Source: an uncultured Eubacterium sp. (lineage in GTDB: Bacteria; Bacillota; Clostridia; Lachnospirales; Lachnospiraceae). Taken from it: 13,159 nucleotides of DNA. The notes beneath the pieces were generated by a model that was not told the DNA's origin, did no database searches, and saw nothing but the letters and a program-made list of their open reading frames with translations. Location: positions 1 through 13,159 of the forward strand of contig CAMODP010000036.1 in NCBI GenBank assembly GCA_946611445.1, written 5' to 3'. This document shows, in pieces, positions 8,015 to 13,159 of the stretch. The stretch's first letter is position 1, and every line of letters begins with the position of its first letter. The translations under genes and the position numbers were made by a program.

Positions 8015-8949
8015 TGGCGGAAACAGCAATACTGCTGACAACCTGCAATGGAGAAGCGTACATAGAGGAGCTCCTCGCTTCTCTGGAAAAACAGACCCTG
8101 CAGGATTTTATCTGCTATATTCACGATGACGGCTCCTCTGACCGCACCGCTGCCCTGGTCAGGGCGTTCGCGGAGAAGAGGAGGAGGTTTGTGATCGTTG
8201 AGGGACCGCCCACCGGTTCTGCCAGCGCCAATTTCCTGTTCCTCATGCGCCGCATACAGGATGAACAGTATGTGATGTTCTGCGACCAGGATGATGTCTG
8301 GAAGCCTGAGAAGGCGGAGATCACTCTGCAGGAAATGAAGCGGCATGATGACGGAAAGACACCGGCTGTCGTATTCACAGACCTAACGGTTGCGGATGCC
8401 GGGCTCCGGGAAATTGCCCCGTCATACATGGCGTATGAGAAGAGAAACCCGGAGGCAGTGGATCTGCGGCATTTGCTGAAACGGAATGTGGCGCCCGGAT
8501 GCACGATGCTTTTGAACAGACCCCTGCTGGAGCTGAGCCTGGCCCATGAGGAGCTGCTGAAACGGGCGATGTTTGACTGGGGCGTCATGCTGCTCGCCTC
8601 TGCCTGCGGGACAGTGTACTATCTGGACAGACAGACCCTTTTTTACCGGCAGCACGCAAGCAACGAAGTTGGTGCCAGGAAGCGGTCCGGTTTGCGCTAC
8701 GCGCTGGAAGAACTGGGCGAAACCGTATCGGGGAAAAAGGCGCGTTATATCAGGGAAAACCTTACTCTGGAGAGAGATTTTGCAGGTCTTCTTCTGGATG
8801 CTGCCGGTGCGGACAATCCGAACCGGCCGTTTCTGGAGGAACTGGCGCATATCGGTGAAAAGGGGAAGCTGAGCCGCGTGCGCTTTTATCTGCGCAGCGG
8901 GCTGATTGACAGAAATTTCCGGAAGATCTGGAGAGCACTTTTTGTGTGA
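8014..8949 (+). CDS. GT2 family glycosyltransferase, RgpB-like (possible rhamnosyltransferase)
   Basis: This is a 311-residue GT-A enzyme with AILLTTCNGEAYIEELLASL (5-24), the nucleotide-binding HDDGSSDRT (37-45) and the metal-binding MFCDQDDVWKPEK (88-100). VAPGCTMLLNR (159-169), the catalytic-region FDWGVMLLA (187-195) and LFYRQHASNEVG (209-220) complete it. DQDDxW, APGCTM and YRQHxxN together are typical of the RgpB-type rhamnosyltransferases of streptococcal rhamnan and related loci, so addition of alpha-rhamnose is the best guess. I chose the ATG at 8014, one base inside the preceding stop (TGATG) and 7 bases after GAAAGG. The GTG at 8011 would add one residue and gives poorer spacing. 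An 85-base gap separates it from the GT-C gene, the longest gap in the window. Confidence 0.87.
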   Translation: MAETAILLTTCNGEAYIEELLASLEKQTLQDFICYIHDDGSSDRTAALVRAFAEKRRRFVIVEGPPTGSASANFLFLMRRIQDEQYVMFCDQDDVWKPEKAEITLQEMKRHDDGKTPAVVFTDLTVADAGLREIAPSYMAYEKRNPEAVDLRHLLKRNVAPGCTMLLNRPLLELSLAHEELLKRAMFDWGVMLLASACGTVYYLDRQTLFYRQHASNEVGARKRSGLRYALEELGETVSGKKARYIRENLTLERDFAGLLLDAAGADNPNRPFLEELAHIGEKGKLSRVRFYLRSGLIDRNFRKIWRALFV

Positions 8950-9034
8950 GGGACGTCCGCTGTCTGCGTATGCGTCCGGCAGGACCGGGAAAACCCGGAC
9001 AGCGCCGGCGGAGAACAAAAGAGAGGGATCATAT
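8950..9034 (+). other. Structured 85-base intergenic leader with nested inverted repeats
   Basis: This is the longest non-coding stretch in the operon. It holds a self-complementary GGACGTCC (8951-8958), a 7-base pair of arms CGCTGTC (8958-8964) and GACAGCG (8998-9004), a GTCCGG/CCGGAC pair (8974-8979 with 8995-9000), and a tight CCGGG-AAAA-CCCGG hairpin (8985-8998). The pairings overlap and are partly exclusive. No T-tract follows, so it is not a standard intrinsic terminator. It could be an attenuation or processing element, or simply GC-rich spacer. Confidence 0.35.
9021..9026 (+). promoter_or_regulatory. Ribosome binding site of the GT-C membrane protein gene
   Basis: GAGAGG lies 8 bases before the ATG at 9035. 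This decides against the in-frame upstream start at 8906, which would lie inside the preceding GT2 gene. Confidence 0.65.
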
Positions 9035-10717
9035 ATGAACGGGGGAAAACAAACGATCCGGCAGCAAAGCCGGATGAAGGATATTCTGCTGATTCTGTTC
9101 TGTTTTGCAGGCGTTGTCCTTCTGGTGTCCTTTACGCTGTTCCGCGCCTGGAAGAATGACGCGCCGTATATTATGGGAGAGTGGAACCGGATCTATTATA
9201 TACTGTGGTTCCTTCTGAGCGTTTTCCTGTTTGCGTGCAGGAACCGCAGGGAATACCTGAAACTGGGGTTCCTGCTGATTGCCCTGCTGGCGCTGGCTGT
9301 CATTTTCGGGGAAATGAACCTGTCCCATGTCGATGAGTGCAGCCATCTGGACTACATCTGCTATGTCGCGCAAAACCACCGGCTTCCGACTATGAATCAG
9401 AGCATTAACACCTGGCGCATCGCCCAGACCGGCGCGGTCGGCGGACTGAATTACGGCAAGCGCTATGAGGCCGTCCAGGTGCCGCTCTATTATGTTCTGA
9501 TGGCCATTCCGGTCTCACTGATCCGCAATATGCGCACGGCGCTGTATTTCTGCCGTCTTGTCGGTTTTGCCCTCTGGTGCGTCTCCCTGCTCATCTGCCG
9601 GAAAACCGTGCGGCTGCTCTGCCGGAGCGGAATCATCGGCGATGAGACTGCGGCAGTGTACCTGCTCTGCATCTTCGGCATGAATCCGGGCGTGCTGATC
9701 CGCTGTATCTGTGTGAGCAATGAACCGCTGGCCATTTTGCTGACGGTCAGCCTGCTGTACATTACCTTCCGGATGCTGGCGGACGGGTTTTCCATTTCCC
9801 GGACAATAGCCGGCACAGCATTTGCCGTCTGCCTGTTTTATACCAAGAGCACCGGCGTGTTTGTGATCGGCGGAATGCTGCTGGTACTGCTGTATTACAG
9901 GCGGATCATGGCCTTCCTGGCATCTTCCGCGGCATACGCGGCTTCCATGCTGCCGTGGTTTTTCCGGAATATCCGGCTGTATGGCTCCCCTACCGGCATG
10001 AATGTGCACACAGAGATCGTCTATGACAAGATCAATCCGCTGAACACGCGGTTCAATCCCTATGTCGGCGTATTCTCTATTTTTACGAGAAAGTATTTCA
10101 TCCCGGCAGAGGTCAGCAGCATGACAACCTTTACGGACTATATCAATACCGGAGTGTCCGTACTGGTAATTGCGCTTCTGGCTTTCTGCGTTGTGCGGGA
10201 GCTTCTCCGCCTGGGACGTTTTGTCATCGGCGGCTGGCGGTTCAGCTATTCCGCCGGTGAGAAGAAGGCATACGCGCTGATGACCAGCGCCGCCCTGGTC
10301 ACGGCAAATATCGGCATGCTTGTGATATCCACGGACAGCACCTGGCTGAACACCCTGATCGGCCGGTACCTGTATTTTCTTGTCATCCCTCTCGTGATCC
10401 TGTTTACGGACCTGGTCACGGAATACGGCAGGAAAAAGGAAATAATCATCCTGGTCAGCGTGTTTCTTTCCTGCCTGTATCTGGATACCTATGCTTACTA
10501 CGCGAACAGCATCGGCATTCAGCACGACCTGTACGGCAGAGCCGGAGACCAGCTGGAGGAAGCGGCGGAAGAGATGGCCGGACACGCGCAGGGAAGAGCG
10601 CTTGGTACTCTGACAGGGGACGGGACCGGAATGCTGATCCGGGGTGAAGCCCTTCATGCGGGAAACGGAGGCGGCGCATATGAAGCTGAAAACGGACAGG
10701 CCGGCAGCGAAGGCTGA
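9035..10717 (+). CDS. GT-C type integral membrane glycosyltransferase (PMT/DUF2142-like)
   Basis: The product is 560 residues with about twelve hydrophobic segments, roughly at 17-36, 52-67, 74-91, 149-163, 170-187, 205-222, 229-246, 262-285, 290-308, 371-389, 413-432, 442-460 and 469-488. The first large outer loop carries HVDECSHLDYI (98-108), whose acidic D100-E101 and H104 fit the catalytic motif of GT-C enzymes. AVQVPLYYVLMA (146-157) and PWFFRNIRLYGSP (307-319) also match that fold, as does GRYLYFLVIPL (443-453) late in the protein. Such enzymes take sugars from polyprenyl-phosphate donors outside the membrane, so this one probably decorates or branches the polymer; the donor is unknown. 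Family members usually end soon after the last membrane segment, but here about 70 residues follow. The final part is rich in Gly, Ala and Glu (540-560), and its last 38 bases overlap the radical SAM gene. Confidence 0.72.
   Translation: MNGGKQTIRQQSRMKDILLILFCFAGVVLLVSFTLFRAWKNDAPYIMGEWNRIYYILWFLLSVFLFACRNRREYLKLGFLLIALLALAVIFGEMNLSHVDECSHLDYICYVAQNHRLPTMNQSINTWRIAQTGAVGGLNYGKRYEAVQVPLYYVLMAIPVSLIRNMRTALYFCRLVGFALWCVSLLICRKTVRLLCRSGIIGDETAAVYLLCIFGMNPGVLIRCICVSNEPLAILLTVSLLYITFRMLADGFSISRTIAGTAFAVCLFYTKSTGVFVIGGMLLVLLYYRRIMAFLASSAAYAASMLPWFFRNIRLYGSPTGMNVHTEIVYDKINPLNTRFNPYVGVFSIFTRKYFIPAEVSSMTTFTDYINTGVSVLVIALLAFCVVRELLRLGRFVIGGWRFSYSAGEKKAYALMTSAALVTANIGMLVISTDSTWLNTLIGRYLYFLVIPLVILFTDLVTEYGRKKEIIILVSVFLSCLYLDTYAYYANSIGIQHDLYGRAGDQLEEAAEEMAGHAQGRALGTLTGDGTGMLIRGEALHAGNGGGAYEAENGQAGSEG
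10667..10671 (+). promoter_or_regulatory. Ribosome binding site of the radical SAM gene, inside the GT-C gene
   Basis: GGAGG stands 8 bases before the ATG at 10680 and selects it over the upstream GTG at 10644 and ATG at 10656. The site lies within the coding end of the GT-C gene, so ribosomes finishing that gene pass over it. Confidence 0.65.
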
Positions 10718-11744
10718 CAGAGACGGCGCCGGCAGGCCGGAGATTTCCGGACAGGCGGCCGGCAGACATGAGCGGCTTTCTGCCTGTGATGCTGAACTGC
10801 GCGCCTGCAGACTCTGCCCGAGAGCATGCGGGGCCAACAGGCTGAAGGGAGAGACGGGATACTGCGGTATGACCGCAGAGATCCGGGCGGCCAGGGCAGC
10901 GCTTCATTTTTGGGAGGAGCCCTGTATTTCCGGATACGGGGAGGGCAGTCCGCAGGACATTCTGTCCGCCGGCCTGCCGGAAAGCAGGCAGAGGAAGGGA
11001 TCCGGAACTGTTTTTTTCTCGGGCTGCAATCTGCGCTGCGTATATTGTCAGAACAGGGAAATAGCCGCGGGAAAGGCAGGCAGAGAAATAACGCAGGAGA
11101 GACTCGCGGAGATCTTTCTGGAACTGCAGGAGCAGGGAGCCTGCAATATCAATCTGGTCACCCCTACGCCGTATATTCCGCAGATCGCCGGCGTGCTGGG
11201 GAAAGCCCGCGCGTCGGGACTCGGCATACCTGTCGTCTGCAACTGCGGAGGGTATGAGAGCGTACGTGCGCTGCAGCTGCTGGAAGGACTCGTTGATATA
11301 TATCTGACGGATTTCAAATATCTGGACCCGGAAGCGGCCTGTCAGTATTCGGCGGCTCCGGACTATCCGTCCGCAGCCCGGGCGGCGCTGGAGGAAATGG
11401 TAAGACAGGCACCGCACGCCGTATTTAACGCAGACGGGTTGATGACAGCAGGCGTGATTGTGCGGCACCTGCTGCTGCCCGGGCGGGTGAGGGATGCCTG
11501 CGCCGTCGCGGATTATGTGTATGACACATACGGCGACGCCGTCTGGCTCAGCCTTATGAGACAGTATACGCCGATGAAAGGCGCGGCGGAACAGTACCCG
11601 GAACTCGGCCGCACGGTAACGGCGCGGGAATACAGCCGATGGGTCAGACATGTGACAGACAGGGGCATCAGCAACTGCTTTATCCAGGAACGGGGAACAG
11701 CCCGGGAGAGCTTTATCCCTCCGTTTGACGGAGAGGGACTGTAG
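10680..11744 (+). CDS. Radical SAM protein, PflX-type (pyruvate formate-lyase activating enzyme-like)
   Basis: This 354-residue protein has two cysteine sets. The N-terminal one is CRLCPRACGANR (43-54) with C62 in GYCG, typical of the COG1313/PflX family. The radical SAM cluster is GCNLRCVYCQN (115-125), with the CX3CX2C spacing that binds a 4Fe-4S cluster cleaving S-adenosylmethionine. TPTPYIPQI (161-169), IPVVCNCGGYES (183-194) and DIYLTDFKYLD (206-216) continue the barrel, and YTPM (296-299) is near the end. The family resembles glycyl-radical-enzyme activases, but its substrate is unknown to me and no glycyl radical enzyme is encoded here. Residues 1-35 precede the conserved part, are poor in conserved motifs, and may be a product of the overlap with the GT-C gene. 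It is followed with only 10 bases of spacing by proC. Confidence 0.85.
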   Translation: MKLKTDRPAAKADRDGAGRPEISGQAAGRHERLSACDAELRACRLCPRACGANRLKGETGYCGMTAEIRAARAALHFWEEPCISGYGEGSPQDILSAGLPESRQRKGSGTVFFSGCNLRCVYCQNREIAAGKAGREITQERLAEIFLELQEQGACNINLVTPTPYIPQIAGVLGKARASGLGIPVVCNCGGYESVRALQLLEGLVDIYLTDFKYLDPEAACQYSAAPDYPSAARAALEEMVRQAPHAVFNADGLMTAGVIVRHLLLPGRVRDACAVADYVYDTYGDAVWLSLMRQYTPMKGAAEQYPELGRTVTAREYSRWVRHVTDRGISNCFIQERGTARESFIPPFDGEGL

Positions 11745-11748
11745 GAGG
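11743..11748 (+). promoter_or_regulatory. Ribosome binding site of proC
   Basis: A perfect AGGAGG overlaps the TAG stop of the radical SAM gene and lies 6 bases before the ATG at 11755, linking translation of the two genes. Confidence 0.8.
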
Positions 11749-11754
11749 TGAAGG

Positions 11755-12549
11755 ATGAACATCAGTTTTATCGGCTGCGGGAATATGGGATCTGCCATGC
11801 TTCGCGGCATGCTGCTGAAAAAGACGGTATCGGCAGAACAGATCTGCGTCGCGGAGAAGAGCCCGGATGCCAGGGCCCGCGCAGAAAAAGAACTCGGTGT
11901 CGGAACGACGCAGGACAACAGGGCTGCCGCTGCCCGTGCTGACATTCTGTTCCTGGCGGTCAAGCCGCAGGTGCTGCCGCAGGTAATAGAAGAGATCAGC
12001 ACATCCGTCGGCGCAGAAACGACGGTGGTGTCCATGGCGCCGGGCAAGACGCTCCAGTGGCTGCGGGGCGCGTTCGGCAGGTCTGTGCGGCTGATCCGCA
12101 TCATGCCAAACACGCCTGCGCTGGCGGGAGAGGGAATGACTGCACTCTGTCCGGACGAATCTGTCGGTGAGGAAGAGCTGCGGACGGTGGAGAATCTCCT
12201 CCGGAGCTTCAGCCGCACGGCGGTAGTCCCGGAGTCGCTGATGAATGTCGTGACCGGGGTGAGCGGAAGCTCGCCGGCCTATGTATTCCTGTTTATTGAG
12301 GCGCTGGCCGACGCTGCCGTTCTGGGAGGGATGCCCAGAGGACAGGCATATGAGTTCGCGGCACAGACCGTGCTGGGCAGTGCAAAGATGGTATTGGAGA
12401 CAGGAAAGCATCCAGGAGAGCTGAAAGATATGGTCTGCTCGCCGGGCGGCACAACCATAGAGGCGGTGCGCGTACTGGAAGAAAAAGGCTTCCGGGGCGC
12501 TGTCATCGACGCAACGGCGGCCTGTATTGAAAAAGCGGGGAAGCTGTAG
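11755..12549 (+). CDS. proC: Pyrroline-5-carboxylate reductase
   Basis: ProC performs the last step of proline synthesis, reducing 1-pyrroline-5-carboxylate to L-proline with NAD(P)H in the cytoplasm. The 264-residue length is normal for the family. The Rossmann motif FIGCGNMGSAML (5-16) is followed by DILFLAVKPQV (63-73), VVSMAPGKTL (91-100) and RIMPNTPALAGEGMTAL (115-131). The C-terminal dimerisation and substrate-binding domain shows the family signature GVSGSSPAYVFLFIEALADA (168-187) and KDMVCSPGGTTIEAVRVLE (224-242). All expected parts are present and nothing suggests inactivation. The neighbours (a radical SAM protein and a DJ-1 protein) do not form a proline pathway, so the linkage is probably positional rather than functional. 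Confidence 0.97.
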   Translation: MNISFIGCGNMGSAMLRGMLLKKTVSAEQICVAEKSPDARARAEKELGVGTTQDNRAAAARADILFLAVKPQVLPQVIEEISTSVGAETTVVSMAPGKTLQWLRGAFGRSVRLIRIMPNTPALAGEGMTALCPDESVGEEELRTVENLLRSFSRTAVVPESLMNVVTGVSGSSPAYVFLFIEALADAAVLGGMPRGQAYEFAAQTVLGSAKMVLETGKHPGELKDMVCSPGGTTIEAVRVLEEKGFRGAVIDATAACIEKAGKL

Positions 12550-12592
12550 AAGATGACCGCAGTATGTCCCCGAACGGGACAGGCGGTAAGAG

Positions 12593-12598
12593 AGGAGG
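12593..12598 (+). promoter_or_regulatory. Ribosome binding site of the DJ-1 family gene
   Basis: AGGAGG lies 5 bases before the ATG at 12604. It decides against the in-frame ATG at 12553, which would add 17 residues that do not resemble the family. Confidence 0.8.
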
Positions 12599-12603
12599 AA
12601 AAA

Positions 12604-13155
12604 ATGGCACACGTTTATTCATTTTTCGCGGACGGACTGGAAGAGATCGAGGCACTGACACCGGTGGATTTTCTGAGACGCGCCGGACATGCGGTTACAA
12701 CCGTATCCATAATGGGACGCCGGCAGATTCACGGCTCTAACGGCATAGAGATTCTGGCAGATGCCCTTTTTGAAGAGACAGACTTTGCAGACGGAGACCT
12801 TTTCATACTGCCCGGGGGCGGTACCGGCACACAGAACCTGTCTGCCTGCGCACCGCTCCGTGCGCTCCTGAAAGAGAAGTATGACGCCGGAAAGCACGTG
12901 GCGGCGATCTGCGCGGCACCGTCCATCTTCGGAAGCCTTGGCTTCCTGGAGGGGAGAGATGCTACGGTCTATCCCGGCATGGAGGACACGCTGACAGGAG
13001 CGGCGCCACAGGATGTACCCGCTGTGACAGACGGAAATGTGACTACCGGACACGGCCCCGGCGCAGCCATTGAATTCGCGCTGGAGCTGGTGCGCGTGCT
13101 CGGCGGAGAAGAGGCGCGGGAAGAGATCCGGAAGCAGGTTGTGTTCCAGCATTGA
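12604..13155 (+). CDS. DJ-1/PfpI family protein
   Basis: This 183-residue protein has the usual length for a DJ-1/ThiJ/PfpI single-domain protein. It begins with YSFFADGLEEIEALTPVDFL (5-24), which includes the conserved acidic residue near the active site. LFILPGGGTGTQNL (66-79) and the nucleophile elbow AAICAAPSIFG (100-110), with C103 as the reactive cysteine, follow. VTTGHGPGAAIEFALELV (146-163) closes the domain. Members include glyoxalase III or deglycase-like enzymes, chaperones and YajL-like proteins acting in the cytoplasm, and sequence alone does not say which. It sits 54 bases after proC; a short 6-base stem lies between them without a T-tract, so co-transcription with proC is plausible. 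Confidence 0.92.
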   Translation: MAHVYSFFADGLEEIEALTPVDFLRRAGHAVTTVSIMGRRQIHGSNGIEILADALFEETDFADGDLFILPGGGTGTQNLSACAPLRALLKEKYDAGKHVAAICAAPSIFGSLGFLEGRDATVYPGMEDTLTGAAPQDVPAVTDGNVTTGHGPGAAIEFALELVRVLGGEEAREEIRKQVVFQH

Positions 13156-13159
13156 GGGC

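Noticed and set aside
8906..8934. Possible promoter with a TTGACA box before the GT-C gene
   Set aside because: TTGACA at 8906-8911 is perfect, but the -10 position 17 bases on reads TGGAGA, a poor match, and the box lies within coding sequence.
8906..9034. Upstream start for the GT-C gene, adding 43 residues
   Set aside because: It would overlap the GT2 gene and adds a polar, motif-free segment; a good ribosome binding site precedes 9035.
9515..10837. 440-codon open frame on the minus strand opposite the GT-C gene
   Set aside because: It has low-complexity Gln/His/Asp-rich translation and no domain, and lies opposite a membrane protein with clear GT-C motifs.
10972..11017. Stem GCCTGC/GCAGGC and a T7 run inside the radical SAM gene as a terminator
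   Set aside because: The 6-base stem ends 21 bases before the T-run, too far for an intrinsic terminator, and the sequence codes for the conserved VFFSGC segment.
10455..12218. 587-codon open frame on the minus strand
   Set aside because: It spans parts of three well-supported plus-strand genes (GT-C, radical SAM, proC) and has no recognisable motif; GC-rich codon use explains its length.
12565..12581. Hairpin TGTCCC/GGGACA between proC and the DJ-1 gene as a terminator
   Set aside because: The stem is only 6 bases and no T-tract follows.

Overview
The window is a dense, entirely plus-strand gene block. It is moderately GC-rich, has strong GGAGG-type ribosome binding sites, frequent GTG starts and stop/start overlaps, and its proteins look most like those of Clostridia, probably a GC-richer Lachnospiraceae-type gut bacterium. 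That placement is an inference from protein style; no rRNA or marker gene is present to confirm it. No tRNA, rRNA, CRISPR array, insertion sequence or phage gene was seen.

Positions 34 to 10717 form one run of nine genes that reads as part of a cell-surface polysaccharide (capsule/exopolysaccharide/rhamnan-like) locus. In order they are a DUF616-type glycosyltransferase, an FAD-dependent oxidoreductase of the protoporphyrinogen-oxidase/UDP-galactopyranose-mutase-like group, a Wzy-like multi-pass polymerase, a DUF1972/GT4 glycosyltransferase resembling Cps2T rhamnosyltransferases, a second GT4 enzyme with a cysteine cluster, a small P-loop kinase-like protein, two GT2 enzymes (WbbL-like and RgpB-like), and a large GT-C-type membrane glycosyltransferase. 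Five soluble transferases would build a lipid-linked repeat unit, the Wzy-like protein would polymerise it outside the membrane, and the GT-C protein would add a branch from a lipid-linked sugar donor. The priming transferase, the Wzx flippase and the nucleotide-sugar synthesis genes (for example rmlABCD) are not here and would be expected upstream, because the window opens inside the locus.

Positions 10680 to 13155 hold three genes unrelated to polysaccharide synthesis: a PflX-type radical SAM protein, proC (pyrroline-5-carboxylate reductase) and a DJ-1/PfpI family protein. The radical SAM gene starts inside the last codons of the GT-C gene, so the variable locus and the conserved genes meet without a visible terminator.

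Most of the content belongs to known families. The points most worth a second look are the kinase-like gene inside the transferase operon, with its A7 and T7 homopolymer tracts and GC-rich stem; the orphan FAD enzyme; the unusual low-complexity tail of the GT-C protein where it overlaps the next gene; and the structured 85-base leader before the GT-C gene. I did not find a clear-cut undescribed system.
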